This document shows, piece by piece, positions 43,806 to 53,535 of a stretch of DNA of 64,000 bases (the first letter of the stretch is position 1; every line of letters starts with the position of its first letter). A program made the position numbers and the translations under genes. This DNA is from a bacterium (lineage in GTDB: Bacteria > RUG730 > JAAEPJ01), in assembly GCA_024222485.1 (NCBI GenBank), contig JAAEPJ010000494.1:1-64000 (forward strand). Direction: 5' to 3'. Below the pieces are notes generated by a model. The model searched no databases. It saw only the letters and a program-made list of their open reading frames with translations, and was not told the DNA's origin.

Positions 43806-45119
43806 ATGAAAGAAATAAAAACAGTAACTATCCTTGGTGCTAATGGGTCTATGGGCTCAGGGAGTGCAGCCATTTTAGCAGGGTTTGGTGGCATGAAAGT
43901 GTATATGTTGGCACGCACTTTGGAGAAAGCAAAGGAAGGGATTACCAAAGCTGTTAAGTCTATTCGTTCTGATGTAATTATTGAGCAAATGATTCCCGGG
44001 ACATATGAGAGTGATTTAGAGGTTGCTATTGAGAATTCTGATTGGGTTTTTGAGCTTTTAGCGGAGGACTATGCTGTAAAAGAATCCATGCTTCAGAAGA
44101 TTAATAAATATAAAAAACCGGGAACTGTCGTTTCGACCGTTTCATCTGGTCTTTCTATTTCAAGGTTAGCGGCTAATTTAGATGAAGATGGACAAAAAAA
44201 CTATTTCGGTACTCATTTTTTTAATCCCCCGTATAAGTTAGTTTTATGCGAGTTGGTGGCTCATCCTGGTTCAGACTCTGTGCTTTTTAAAGAGTTTGGA
44301 GGGTTTTTAGAAACTAAGTTAAGAAGGGTTGTTGTTTATACGGAAGATAAGCCGGCTTTTGCAGGGAATAGAGTTGGGTTTCAGCTAATGAATGAGGTTG
44401 CTCAGTATGCTAAGCAATATGCAGATAAGGGTGGAATTGCTTTGATGGATGAGATTTTAAGCGGCTATACAGGTAGGGCTATGGGACCGCTTGCAACAGT
44501 CAATTTTGTCGGCTTAGATGTCCACAAAGCTATTGTAGATAACCTTTATGAAACCACGAATGACTTTGCTCATGAGACTTTTAAGATGCCTGAGTATTTT
44601 GAAGAATTGATTAATGCGGGAAGCCTTGGTTTAAAGTCTAAGGTAGGACTTTATAAAATAGAAAAAAATGCGGATGGTAGTAAGACTAAGTTTGTTTATA
44701 ATATTGAGACACGTGAATATGATATTTGTCCAAAATTTAATATTCTTTTTATTCAAGAAGCAAAGGCTAAGATCGGAGATGGAGACTATCAAGGAGCGTT
44801 AGACATTATTAAGAATGCTGAAGGTTTTGAAGCAGAACTTTGTCGTTATTTTTTAGCAAAATATATTAGTTATTCTCTCTCTTTAGTAGGCGAAGTTGTT
44901 GAGACTAAAGAAATGATAGATATGGCGATGGGTTTTGGTTTTAACTGGGTTCCAGCTTCAGCATTGGTAGATTTGCTTGGAGGAGTGGCGGCTGCTAAAG
45001 AGTTCTTGAAAGCTGCTACAGTGGAAATCCCTGACCTCTTAGAAGAAGCTCCTCTTGATCAAAAATTTTATCAAATTAATGATATTTTGGATGCGCGCAG
45101 CTTATTTAGAAGCAAATAA
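43806..45119 (+). CDS. 3-hydroxyacyl-CoA dehydrogenase, NAD-dependent
   Basis: Interconverts 3-hydroxyacyl-CoA and 3-ketoacyl-CoA. The 437 residues begin with the Rossmann motif [16 protein letters not shown] (an Ala-Asn variant of GxGxxG). Then come FFNPPYKL (FNPP motif with the catalytic His just before it, GTHFFNPP), [16 protein letters not shown], and a second helical dehydrogenase domain (about 190-430). It is longer than simple butyryl-type enzymes because of an extended C-terminal domain. A GGGGAG ribosome site precedes the ATG. It is first in the cluster and is followed after 36 bases by a thiolase, a natural pair acting on acetoacetyl-CoA or longer ketoacyl-CoA. Confidence 0.9.
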   Translation: MKEIKTVTILGANGSMGSGSAAILAGFGGMKVYMLARTLEKAKEGITKAVKSIRSDVIIEQMIPGTYESDLEVAIENSDWVFELLAEDYAVKESMLQKINKYKKPGTVVSTVSSGLSISRLAANLDEDGQKNYFGTHFFNPPYKLVLCELVAHPGSDSVLFKEFGGFLETKLRRVVVYTEDKPAFAGNRVGFQLMNEVAQYAKQYADKGGIALMDEILSGYTGRAMGPLATVNFVGLDVHKAIVDNLYETTNDFAHETFKMPEYFEELINAGSLGLKSKVGLYKIEKNADGSKTKFVYNIETREYDICPKFNILFIQEAKAKIGDGDYQGALDIIKNAEGFEAELCRYFLAKYISYSLSLVGEVVETKEMIDMAMGFGFNWVPASALVDLLGGVAAAKEFLKAATVEIPDLLEEAPLDQKFYQINDILDARSLFRSK

Positions 45120-45155
45120 CTTGAAAGTTTTATTATTAAATTTAGGAGATTTACA

Positions 45156-46424
45156 ATGAATAAAAATATTTATATTTTAGGTGGAGAGCAAACAGATTTT
45201 CAAAGAAACTGGGCTAAAGAAGGAAAGTCCTTTGTGGCGATGTTAAGAGAAGTTGTTGATGATTCTTTGGCTAAAGTTGATATTGATTATGCGGAATTAA
45301 ATACGCTAAATAAAGCAAATGATGTTGCTGCTTTTATTGGTAATTTTGCGGGAGAACTTTATAATAAACAAGGACACTTTAGTGCTTTTTTTACAGAAAT
45401 TAACGAAGCATTTTATGGGATGCCTTGTGGGCGTTATGAAGCTGCTTGTGCTTCAGGCTCAATTGCTTTGGAAGCTGCCATTAATAAAATTTTGTCTAAT
45501 GAGATCGGTTTAGCTTTGGTTGTAGGCGTGGAATCAATGAAAACAGTTAGTCCTAGTGTTGGTGGCGATTTTTTGGGGACGGCTGCTTACTACGATAAAG
45601 AAGCAAAAGGTTTGGACTTTCCTTTCCCAAAACTATTTGGTAAATTAGCCGATGTCGCTTTGGCAAGATATAAAATAGATGAAACTAGATTTATGGATGC
45701 TTTAGCTGAGATTTCTACTATTAACTATGCGAATGCGAAGAGAAACCCGAAAGCACAGACTAGAAATTGGTTTATGAACAAAGAACATGCTTCTAAACGG
45801 GGTGGCGAATTTAATATGGATGTCGGTGGTCGTATTTGTATTACGGATTGCTCGCAGGTAACAGATGGGTCTGCATCTGTTTTTTTAGCATCAGAAGAAT
45901 ACGCGGAATCTTATGCAAAAAAGCGGGGGATTTCTTTAGCGGATATTCCTGTTATTAAAAGTTGGGCAAATAGGATTGCTCCTTTAACATTTGATAAAAA
46001 GGTTGCAGAATCTAAAGGTCAGCCTTATATCCTGCCATGGACAAGACAGGCTGTTTTAGATGCGTATAAAAAAGCAAACCTTAGTGTGGATGATATTGAT
46101 CTTTTTGAGACTCACGATTGTTTTACATCTAGTGAGTACGTGGCGATTTCAGCATTTGGGATTACTGAGCCAGGGAAAGAACATGAGGCTATTGAGGAAG
46201 GCATTATTGATTTTAAAGGCATTAAGCCAATTAACCCTAGTGGTGGGCTAATTGGTGTCGGACATCCTGTAGGTGCGAGTGGGGTAAGAATGATGCTTGA
46301 TATTTATAAACAAGTTAAAGGTGTGGCAGGAGATTATCAAGTTGAAAATACTAAGAATGCTTTAATGCTTAATCTCGGTGGATCAGCAACAACTAATATG
46401 GTTTTTATCGTAGGGAGGAGTTAG
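45156..46424 (+). CDS. Acetyl-CoA acetyltransferase family thiolase (SCP-x/thiolase II-like)
   Basis: Condenses or cleaves acyl-CoA at the beta-keto position. In 422 residues: the acyl-accepting cysteine in [12 protein letters not shown], the region [11 protein letters not shown] where the His lies, [19 protein letters not shown] (the HxxG signature), and [13 protein letters not shown] at the end. The last motif lacks the Cys of classical thiolase (usually CxG), a feature of the SCP-x-type archaeal and bacterial group. It starts at ATG with AGGAG upstream and ends two bases before the next gene. With its neighbours it could form acetoacetyl-CoA from acetyl-CoA, or the reverse. Confidence 0.88.
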   Translation: MNKNIYILGGEQTDFQRNWAKEGKSFVAMLREVVDDSLAKVDIDYAELNTLNKANDVAAFIGNFAGELYNKQGHFSAFFTEINEAFYGMPCGRYEAACASGSIALEAAINKILSNEIGLALVVGVESMKTVSPSVGGDFLGTAAYYDKEAKGLDFPFPKLFGKLADVALARYKIDETRFMDALAEISTINYANAKRNPKAQTRNWFMNKEHASKRGGEFNMDVGGRICITDCSQVTDGSASVFLASEEYAESYAKKRGISLADIPVIKSWANRIAPLTFDKKVAESKGQPYILPWTRQAVLDAYKKANLSVDDIDLFETHDCFTSSEYVAISAFGITEPGKEHEAIEEGIIDFKGIKPINPSGGLIGVGHPVGASGVRMMLDIYKQVKGVAGDYQVENTKNALMLNLGGSATTNMVFIVGRS

Positions 46425-46426
46425 CG

Positions 46427-47434
46427 GTGAGTTTTTTAGAAGATATAGTCGCTAAGGCTAAACAGGAAAGTAAAACAATTGTTTTACCGGAAGGGTTTGA
46501 CTCAAGGATTCCTGAAGCAGCAGCGTTAGTTAGTAAGTCCTGTTGTGCTAAAATTGTTATTTTGGGTAAAAAAATAGATATTGAAAAAGTAGCGCCACAG
46601 ATCGATGTTGCAAGCTTAGAGAATGTTATTTGTTTGGATTATTTAAATAGTCCTAATTTTAGTAAATATGTTCAGAAATTTTATGAGATGAGAAAAGCTA
46701 AAGGTATGACGATTGAAAAGGCAGAAGATATCTTGAAAAATCCTCTTTATTATGGGGCAATGATGGTGAAAGAAGGGGAAGTGGATGGTATGGTAGCTGG
46801 TGCTGCTAATTCTTCTGGAGATACCATTAAATGCAGTTTATTGACAGTTAAAATGGCTCCTGATGTTGAGCGGATGTCTACGTGTACTATTTTAGTCCTG
46901 CCGAATCAAAAGTTTGGGGAAAATGGTTTATTGATTTTTTCGGATACAGCTATGTATGAGATTCCTAATCGTGAAGAAATGTGCCAGATTGCTCTTTCTT
47001 CCGCTAATTTTTTTGAGATGTTAACGGGGAGCAAGGCTAAAGTAGGTATGCTTTCATATTCAACTAAGGGATCAGCTAAAAGTGATAGTGTGACTAAGGT
47101 TATTGAGGCGACTGAGCTAGCTCAGCAAAAGAATCCTGAGCTGCTCATTGATGGTGAGCTGCAGTTTGACTCTGCTATTAGCCCTGCTGTAGCAAATTTG
47201 AAGGCTAAGTCTAGTGATCTTCATGGTGAAGCGAATGTCTTAATTTTTCCGGACCTAAACTCGGCTAATATTGCTTGTAAAGTTGCGGAGAATTTAGTTC
47301 CCGCAGAACTTTATGGACCTGTTTCTCAAGGTTTAGCTAAACCGATTAATGATGTTTCAAGAGCAGCGAGTGCCAGTGATATTATGGGAATAATTGCCAT
47401 TACAGTGATTCAGGCTCAAAACTTGAAAAGCTAA
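46427..47434 (+). CDS. pta: Phosphate acetyltransferase (possibly acyl-CoA general)
   Basis: Exchanges CoA for phosphate on an acyl-CoA to give an acyl phosphate. The 335 residues fit the single-domain Pta: IVLPEGFDSRIPEAAALV at the start, DGMVAGAANSSGDTIKCSLL, FSDTAMYEIPNREEMCQIA, LSYSTKGSAKSD, and VLIFPDLNSANI toward the end. Phosphate butyryltransferases are usually nearer 300 residues and less similar in these motifs. The next gene is a butyrate-kinase-type enzyme, so the acyl chain used is uncertain. It starts at GTG, two bases after the thiolase stop, with GGGAGGAG upstream. Confidence 0.88.
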   Translation: MSFLEDIVAKAKQESKTIVLPEGFDSRIPEAAALVSKSCCAKIVILGKKIDIEKVAPQIDVASLENVICLDYLNSPNFSKYVQKFYEMRKAKGMTIEKAEDILKNPLYYGAMMVKEGEVDGMVAGAANSSGDTIKCSLLTVKMAPDVERMSTCTILVLPNQKFGENGLLIFSDTAMYEIPNREEMCQIALSSANFFEMLTGSKAKVGMLSYSTKGSAKSDSVTKVIEATELAQQKNPELLIDGELQFDSAISPAVANLKAKSSDLHGEANVLIFPDLNSANIACKVAENLVPAELYGPVSQGLAKPINDVSRAASASDIMGIIAITVIQAQNLKS

Positions 47435-47468
47435 GTTTTTTTATTCTAATTTATAGGAGGATGAAATA

Positions 47469-48545
47469 TTGTCAGATAAAAATTTAATTTTAGTTATTAA
47501 TCCGGGTTCCACATCGACCAAGATTGCCTTATTTGAGGATGATAAGAAAATAATGAGTGAAGATATTGATCATGATTCAAAAGAAATAAAGTCATTTGAC
47601 ACTATTTATGGTCAATATGAACTAAGATATCAAGAAATTACTAAGTTTTTAGCTAAAAATTCAGTTGATCTTAAGAGCTTAAAGGCTGTTATTGGTCGAG
47701 GTGGCTATGTGAGACCTGTTCCTTCTGGCACATATAAGGTGAATGCTTTAATGTTAGAAGAGCTTAAAACGGCTAAAAACGGAGAGCATGCTAGCAATTT
47801 AGGAGCTATCCTAGCTTCTGCTTTTAGTGAAGAATATCAAATACCTGCTTTTATTACGGACCCAACAGTCGTAGATGAAATGAGTGAGGTTGCTAAAGTA
47901 AGTGGTTTGCCAGAATATAGAAGACGCAGTCAATGGCATCCTCTTAATCAAAAAGCTTGTGCTAGACGAGCCGCAAAAGAGCTTGATATTCTTTATGAAC
48001 AGTCCCGTATTATTGTCGCGCATATGGGGGGAGGGATCACTGTTGGTGTGCATGAAAATGGAAAAGGTGTTGATGTTAATGACGGTCTTTTAGGTGATGG
48101 TCCTTTTTCTTTGGATAGGCCCGGAGGATTACCAACTATTGCTGTGATGGATATGTGTTTTAAAGAGGGAGCAACTTATAAAACTGTCAAGCATAAACTT
48201 TTAGGCAATGCGGGATTATTTGCTCATTGCAATACGGTGGATGCTCGAGTGGTAGAAAAGGCTATTAATAATGGTGATAAAGAACACGAAGTTGTTTTCC
48301 AAGCTTTAGCTTATAATATTGCTAAGGAAATTGGGAGTTGTGCTACAGTCTTGAAGGGAAAAGTTGATGCGATTGTTTTGACTGGCGGTTTAGCTTATAA
48401 TAAACTTTTGATGAGTTATTTAGTAGAAAGAGTTGATTTTTTAGGCAAGATTATTTTTTATCCGGGTGGTTATGAGATGGAAGCTATGGCGGAGGCGGTT
48501 ACCAGAGTATTAAAGGGAGAAGAAGTAGCTAAAGATTATAATTAG
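47469..48545 (+). CDS. buk: Butyrate kinase family acyl kinase
   Basis: Transfers phosphate from an acyl phosphate to ADP, yielding ATP and a short-chain acid. The 358 residues belong to the ASKHA kinase fold: LVINPGSTSTKIALFEDDKK, VIGRGGYVRPVPSGTYKVN, IVAHMGGGITVGVHENGKG, DGPFSLDRPGGLPT, and IVLTGGLAYN. The short length and these motifs fit Buk, not acetate kinase (about 400 residues). The start is TTG, eight bases after GGAGG. The nearby ATG is out of frame. It follows pta by 34 bases, together forming the substrate-level phosphorylation step of the cluster. Confidence 0.92.
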   Translation: MSDKNLILVINPGSTSTKIALFEDDKKIMSEDIDHDSKEIKSFDTIYGQYELRYQEITKFLAKNSVDLKSLKAVIGRGGYVRPVPSGTYKVNALMLEELKTAKNGEHASNLGAILASAFSEEYQIPAFITDPTVVDEMSEVAKVSGLPEYRRRSQWHPLNQKACARRAAKELDILYEQSRIIVAHMGGGITVGVHENGKGVDVNDGLLGDGPFSLDRPGGLPTIAVMDMCFKEGATYKTVKHKLLGNAGLFAHCNTVDARVVEKAINNGDKEHEVVFQALAYNIAKEIGSCATVLKGKVDAIVLTGGLAYNKLLMSYLVERVDFLGKIIFYPGGYEMEAMAEAVTRVLKGEEVAKDYN

Positions 48546-48562
48546 GAGGAGGACTAGGGAAA

Positions 48563-49489
48563 ATGTTAGAGATAAAAAAAATTGCTATTTTAGGAACGGG
48601 ATTAATGGCCCATGCTATTGTACAAGAATTTGCTCAAAATGGTTATGAAGTGCATATGATTGGAAGAAGTGATGCTAGTAATAACAGGGCTCTAAAGAAT
48701 ATTGAAACTAATTTAACAAATTTAAAGGATAAAGGGCTTATTAATGAGGAAGATATTAAAGCAGCATCTAATAATATCTATACACATCTTAGAATAGAAG
48801 AAATGCCTAATGATGTAGACCTAGTTATTGAGTCTGTTTTAGAAGATCTTGACCTTAAACGAGATTTATTTAAAAAAATTGAAAGCCTTTGTTCGGAGAA
48901 GACTATTTTAGCAAGTAATACCTCCTCTTTTCCTCCTAGTCAAATAGCTAAAGATTTAAAAAATCCAGAAAGGTTTCTTAATACTCATTATTTTAACCCT
49001 GCTTATTTAGTTCCTTTAGTTGAGTTAGTAAAGACGGAAAAAACAGAAGATAAGTATATTGAGATAGTTTTTGATCTTTATACTAAAATTGGGAAAAATC
49101 CCGTAATACTTAAAAAAGAATTTCCTGGGTTTGTTGCAAATAGACTGCAAATAGCGATGTTGCGAGAAGCTTTGCATATTGTTCAGAGTGGTGTAGCTAC
49201 TGCCCAAGATGTTGATACTGTCATTAAGTCTAGTATCGGGCGTAGATGGGCTGTTGCTGGTGTTTTTGAGGTTTGTGAACTGGCAGGACTCGATTTGTTT
49301 AGTAAAATTGCTAAAGAACTTTTGCCAACGATGGATTCCTCTACGGAGGTTTCTCCTTTAGCGATTGAGAAGGTTAAGGCAGGTGAGTTGGGCGCTAAGA
49401 CTGGTAAAGGGTTTTATGAATGGACCCCAGAGAGTATTGTTGCTTTGAAGAAAAAAATAGCAGACCATCTAATCGCTATGAATTCATAG
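48563..49489 (+). CDS. 3-hydroxyacyl-CoA (3-hydroxybutyryl-CoA) dehydrogenase
   Basis: NAD-dependent dehydrogenase of 308 residues. Seen: the Rossmann motif IAILGTGLMAHAIVQEF, a substrate region DVDLVIESVLEDLDLKRDLF, SNTSSFPPSQIA, the catalytic HYFNPAYLVPLVELV, PGFVANRLQIAMLREAL, and C-terminal LGAKTGKGFYEW. It is a close fit to the Hbd family. It is the second such enzyme in the cluster, smaller than the one at 43806, so the pair may differ in chain length, stereochemistry or direction. It follows buk by 17 bases behind a GGAGGAGG site. The stop lies inside a palindromic terminator. Confidence 0.9.
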   Translation: MLEIKKIAILGTGLMAHAIVQEFAQNGYEVHMIGRSDASNNRALKNIETNLTNLKDKGLINEEDIKAASNNIYTHLRIEEMPNDVDLVIESVLEDLDLKRDLFKKIESLCSEKTILASNTSSFPPSQIAKDLKNPERFLNTHYFNPAYLVPLVELVKTEKTEDKYIEIVFDLYTKIGKNPVILKKEFPGFVANRLQIAMLREALHIVQSGVATAQDVDTVIKSSIGRRWAVAGVFEVCELAGLDLFSKIAKELLPTMDSSTEVSPLAIEKVKAGELGAKTGKGFYEWTPESIVALKKKIADHLIAMNS

Positions 49490-49498
49490 CGATTAGAT
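49467..49498 (+). terminator. Perfect 32-base palindrome, probable terminator
   Basis: A perfect inverted repeat centred on GAATTC between 49482 and 49483, with one arm ATCTAATCGCTATGAA. It contains the last eight codons and the stop of the dehydrogenase gene. As RNA it gives a 14-bp stem with a four-base AATT loop, then TTTATAC. Probably an intrinsic terminator that ends the first part of the cluster. Confidence 0.65.
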
Positions 49499-49641
49499 TT
49501 ATACTAATAATATCTAAAAGCCTTAAATATTTTTAGTTTTTTTTAAAAGAATTTGAATTTTAACTTGATTTTGGATTTTTTTTTGTTATTACTTATCTAA
49601 AGAGGTGAGAATTTATTGAATAAGATATTGGAGTTAGAGAT

Positions 49642-51594
49642 ATGGAAAAAGAATTAGAAAGTTTACTGAAAGAAGATAGAGTCTTCTCTCCAAGTGCTGA
49701 ATTTAAAAAACAGGCAGCCGTTAAAAGCCGTGAAGAGTATGAAGCTTTATATAAAGAAAGCATCAATAATCCTGAGGGGTTTTGGGGAAAAGTAGCAAAA
49801 GAATTGCACTGGTTTAAAGAGTGGAAAAATGTTTTGAATGAAGATGAGCCACCTGCTTATAAGTGGTTCGAAGAAGGCAAAACAAATATCGCTTATAATT
49901 GTGTGGATCGATATATTGATACGCCAAAGCGGAATAAAGCAGCCATTATTTGGGAAGGTGAACCTGGAGATTCTCGTGTTTTAACTTATTGGGATTTATA
50001 TCGAGAAATTAATAAGTGTGCGAATGTTTTAAGAAATATGGGAGTCAAAAAAGGAGATAGAGTTATTATCTATTTACCAATGATTCCTGAGCTGGCGATT
50101 AGTCTTTTAGCTTGTGCGAAGATAGGGGCTATTCATTCGGTCGTGTTTGCTGGATTTTCTGCACAATCTATTAAGGATCGGATCATGGATTGCGGTGCAA
50201 CATTTGTCATTACGGCCGATCATGGTTGGCGTAGAGGTAAGTTGTTAAACCTTAAAGATATTGTTGATGAAGCTGTTACTGATTGTGTAAATATTAAAAA
50301 TATGCTTGTGATAAAACGCTCTGAACATGAAAAAACTAGTTGTCATATGCAGAAAGGTAGAGATTATTGGTATGCTGATTTGATGAATGATGCGGCAGTG
50401 ACTGCAGAAACGGAAGAGATGGATAGTGAAGATATGTTGTTTTTACTGTATACCAGTGGGACAACAGGTAAACCAAAAGGGATTGTGCACACGACTGGCG
50501 GTTATATGGTTTATGCTTATCTGACAGCGAAATATATATTTGATTTAAAAGAGACAGATGTCTATTGGTGTACGGCTGATATCGGTTGGATCACAGGTCA
50601 TTCCTATGTAGTATATGGCCCTTTGTTAAATGGGGCTACCTGTTTGATGTATGAGGGGGCACCTGATTATCCTGATAAAGCACGCATGTGGGAGATCATT
50701 GAAAAATATGGAGTAAGTATTTTTTATACGGCACCTACGGCTATTCGTGCTTTCATGAAATGGGGAGATGATTGGGTTAAAAAACATGACATATCTTCTT
50801 TAAGGTTATTAGGCACTGTGGGTGAATCTATTAACCCTGAGGCTTGGATGTGGTATCACCGGGTTATTGGGAATGAAAAATGTCCTATTGTGGATACTTG
50901 GTGGCAAACAGAAACAGGTGGAATTATGATAACGTCACTTCCTGGTGCGGTGGAGACAAAACCGGGTTGTGCAACACTGCCATTTTTGGGGATAGAGGCA
51001 GGTATTTTAGATGCGAATGGTCAGGAAGCTGATACGGGGTTTTTAGCAGTTAAGAGTCCTTGGCCAGGAATGTTGCGTGGGATTTATGGTGACGATGAAC
51101 GCTTTAGGGCAACCTATTGGTCGAAGTGGGAGAATACTTACTTTCCGGGTGACGGTGCACATAAAGATAAGGATGGTTATTTTTGGCTACTTGGTAGAGT
51201 AGATGATGTTATTAATGTTTCTGGACATAGGCTGGGAACATCTGAGCTTGAGAGTATCTTTGTTGCGGATAGTGTTGTAGCTGAAGCTGCAGTTATCGGG
51301 ATTAAACATGAAATTAAGGGACAGGCAGTTGTTGCATTTATTAGTTTGAAAGAAGGAATAAATGGCGATAAGACTTTGGAAGGGAATCTGAAAAAGTTAA
51401 TTTCTGAAAAAGTTGGGAAGTTTGCCATGCCTGAGCGGATTATTTTTTCTGGAGAATTACCGAAAACAAGATCAGGAAAAATTATGAGAAGATTATTGCG
51501 AGATATTGCAGAGGGGAGATCAATGGGGAATATTACGACACTAGCGGATAGTCAAGTTGTTGAGTCATTAAAAGAAAAGTATGAAGAAGATTAA
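49642..51594 (+). CDS. acs: Acetyl-CoA synthetase (AMP-forming)
   Basis: Activates acetate with ATP and CoA, giving AMP and pyrophosphate. The 650 residues contain the N-terminal Acs cap (ELHWFKEWKNVLN), the adenylation core with the P-loop LLYTSGTTGKPKGIVHTTGG, the acetate-pocket motif TWWQTETGG (the Trp that limits the pocket to acetate), YFPGDGAHKDKDGYFW, and the C-terminal PKTRSGKIMRRLLRD with the lysine that is often acetylated. Length and motifs are standard. It follows the palindromic terminator and precedes the decarboxylase gene, so it may have its own promoter in the 150-base gap. Confidence 0.95.
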   Translation: MEKELESLLKEDRVFSPSAEFKKQAAVKSREEYEALYKESINNPEGFWGKVAKELHWFKEWKNVLNEDEPPAYKWFEEGKTNIAYNCVDRYIDTPKRNKAAIIWEGEPGDSRVLTYWDLYREINKCANVLRNMGVKKGDRVIIYLPMIPELAISLLACAKIGAIHSVVFAGFSAQSIKDRIMDCGATFVITADHGWRRGKLLNLKDIVDEAVTDCVNIKNMLVIKRSEHEKTSCHMQKGRDYWYADLMNDAAVTAETEEMDSEDMLFLLYTSGTTGKPKGIVHTTGGYMVYAYLTAKYIFDLKETDVYWCTADIGWITGHSYVVYGPLLNGATCLMYEGAPDYPDKARMWEIIEKYGVSIFYTAPTAIRAFMKWGDDWVKKHDISSLRLLGTVGESINPEAWMWYHRVIGNEKCPIVDTWWQTETGGIMITSLPGAVETKPGCATLPFLGIEAGILDANGQEADTGFLAVKSPWPGMLRGIYGDDERFRATYWSKWENTYFPGDGAHKDKDGYFWLLGRVDDVINVSGHRLGTSELESIFVADSVVAEAAVIGIKHEIKGQAVVAFISLKEGINGDKTLEGNLKKLISEKVGKFAMPERIIFSGELPKTRSGKIMRRLLRDIAEGRSMGNITTLADSQVVESLKEKYEED

Positions 51595-51703
51595 GATATT
51601 TTAAAAAAATAGAAAAAAAGTTTTTGTTTTTTTAGTTAACCGTTTTAAGTAAAGAGTATTTTATACTTTGTAATGCTTGAAATTTTTATATAAGGAGTAG
51701 AAA

Positions 51704-52444
51704 ATGAATAAAAAAGAAGTTTTAGAAATACAGTCTATGCCGGCTGCTAGTGCCAGTTATGGTAAGCCACCCTACAGATTTATTGATCGTGAGTATTTTA
51801 TTGTCAGTTATCAAGGAGACCCAGAGTTAATTAAACAGGCTGTTCCTGAACCATTAGTACCTGACGGCTCAAATACTGTCCTTTATGAATGGATAAAAAT
51901 GCCAGATTCATCAGGTCTTGGTAGCTACGAAGAGAGTGGCGTGGTGATTCCCTGTACTTATGAAGGAGAAGCTGTAAACTTTGTGGCACAGATGTACTTA
52001 GATAATGGACCTGCTATCTTAGCTGGGCGAGAGATTTGGGGGTTTCCTAAAAAGTGGGCAAGACCTTCTATGCGCATAGAAGAAACAGAAACTTTGACAG
52101 GGACGCTTGATTACAATAATATTCAAGTTGCTTTAGGAACCATGCCTTTTAAATATGAAACGCTAGATCATGGGGATATGGTAAAGGCTGCGACGAAAAC
52201 AAATGTTAACCTTAAACTTATTCCAGATGTTGATGGCACGCCTAAGGTTGCACAGTTGGTTGCATATAATCTTTCTGATGTAACGATTAAAGGCGCTTGG
52301 ACAGGACCAGCACAGCTTCATTTGATTCCACATATCAATGCTCCTGTTGCAGCTATTCCCGTACAGAAGATTAACAGAGGTATTCATTTTAATGCAGATA
52401 TAACTTTGCCATATGGGAGAGTTCTTTTTGATTATTTAGGGTAA
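51704..52444 (+). CDS. adc: Acetoacetate decarboxylase
   Basis: Converts acetoacetate to acetone and CO2 through a Schiff base. The 246 residues carry the catalytic lysine in GREIWGFPKKWARP, the substrate-side arginine in YRFIDREYF, and EGEAVNFVAQMYLDNGPAI. All agree with the Clostridium enzyme. AGGAG lies six bases before the ATG. It follows acs by 109 bases. With the thiolase upstream it suggests that acetoacetyl-CoA is drained to acetone, but no CoA-transferase or hydrolase to free acetoacetate is visible. Related decarboxylase-family proteins act on other ketoacids, so acetone is likely but not certain. Confidence 0.92.
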   Translation: MNKKEVLEIQSMPAASASYGKPPYRFIDREYFIVSYQGDPELIKQAVPEPLVPDGSNTVLYEWIKMPDSSGLGSYEESGVVIPCTYEGEAVNFVAQMYLDNGPAILAGREIWGFPKKWARPSMRIEETETLTGTLDYNNIQVALGTMPFKYETLDHGDMVKAATKTNVNLKLIPDVDGTPKVAQLVAYNLSDVTIKGAWTGPAQLHLIPHINAPVAAIPVQKINRGIHFNADITLPYGRVLFDYLG

Positions 52445-52515
52445 TTTATAATTTTTGAGCTTTGTAAATTTTTATTTTTGTGCTATGGTTATCTTTTTGT
52501 TTGAGCAAGATTAGC

Positions 52516-52544
52516 TTGACAATAAAAAAGCAAAGTGGTATTTT
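52516..52544 (+). promoter_or_regulatory. Promoter of rplM-rpsI
   Basis: Perfect TTGACA (52516-52521) and TATTTT (52539-52544), 17-base spacer, about 115 bases before rplM. A small hairpin (TGACA...TGTCA, 52608-52627) lies in the leader and could serve the autoregulation known for this operon in some bacteria. That is a guess. Confidence 0.6.
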
Positions 52545-52656
52545 ATGTTGATATTTTTGATAAGCCTCGGAACTTATGTAAAAATTGTAGAAAGTTGAGT
52601 GTTTTTTTGACATGCTTTGGCTTGTCAGATCAAGAAAATTTTAAAAGGTGAATTTA

Positions 52657-53100
52657 ATGAGAAAGACATATTTTACAAAAGAGACAGATGCTGTTAAAGA
52701 TTGGTATGTTATTGATGCAACAGACATGGTGCTTGGAAGGTTAGCGACTAGAGTTGCGAATGTTTTAAGAGGTAAGCATAAACCAATGTTTACGCCAAAT
52801 GTTGATACAGGTGATAATATTATTATTATAAATGCGGAAAAAATTAAGCTTACAGGTAATAAGTTGACTCAAAAATTGGCATTTAGGCATACAGGTTTTC
52901 CTGGTGGTGCGAAATTTGTGCGTTATGATAAATTAATGGCAGAAACTCCTGAGCGTTCAATTATATTTGCAGTCAGGGGGATGTTACCTAAGAATAAGCT
53001 TAGAGATAGATTTATGAAAAAACTACATGTTTATAAAGGCATAGAGCATCCACATGAGGCACAAAGACCAAAGTCGTTAGATGTTATGGGAATGAAATAA
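52657..53100 (+). CDS. rplM: 50S ribosomal protein uL13
   Basis: Large-subunit protein of normal size (147 residues). Seen: WYVIDATDMVLGRLATRVA, LRGKHKPMFTPNVDTGD, ILPK-type AVRGMLPKNKLRD, and KLHVYKGIEHPHEAQRP. An upstream in-frame GTG would add three residues. I choose the ATG six bases after AAAAGG. It starts the conserved rplM-rpsI pair with 14 bases to rpsI. Confidence 0.98.
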   Translation: MRKTYFTKETDAVKDWYVIDATDMVLGRLATRVANVLRGKHKPMFTPNVDTGDNIIIINAEKIKLTGNKLTQKLAFRHTGFPGGAKFVRYDKLMAETPERSIIFAVRGMLPKNKLRDRFMKKLHVYKGIEHPHEAQRPKSLDVMGMK

Positions 53101-53114
53101 GGAGAGCTTAAAAA

Positions 53115-53504
53115 ATGAGTCAAGTATGGGGATTAGGAAGGCGTAAATCATCAGTTGCAAGAGTTTTTCTTGTTCCGGGTAAGGGACAAATTCTAATTAA
53201 TAAAAAATTGGGTGAAGATTATTTTGGTGGGATTCATAGGCTAGTGGAAGATTTAAAATCACCTTTTGAAATAACTAAAACACTCGGAAAGTATGATATT
53301 AAAGTTACTGTTAAAGGTGGCGGAACAACAGGTCAGGCAGGTGCGATTAGGTTAGGGGTTGCAAGAGCTTTGGCTAAGATAGATGAGGCTAATCAGAAAA
53401 TTTTAAGAAAAGCAGGGTTTTTAACGAGAGATTCTCGTATGGTTGAGAGAAAAAAGCCGGGAAAACCAAAAGCAAGAAAAAGTTTCCAATTTTCCAAAAG
53501 ATAA
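53115..53504 (+). CDS. rpsI: 30S ribosomal protein uS9
   Basis: Small-subunit protein of 129 residues. Seen: [39 protein letters not shown], and the basic tail ending FQFSKR that reaches the P-site tRNA. GGAG lies ten bases before the ATG. Complete and typical. It follows rplM in the conserved pair. Confidence 0.98.
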   Translation: MSQVWGLGRRKSSVARVFLVPGKGQILINKKLGEDYFGGIHRLVEDLKSPFEITKTLGKYDIKVTVKGGGTTGQAGAIRLGVARALAKIDEANQKILRKAGFLTRDSRMVERKKPGKPKARKSFQFSKR

Positions 53505-53535
53505 GAGTAATTTGTTTTTTAAGGATATATATTAT

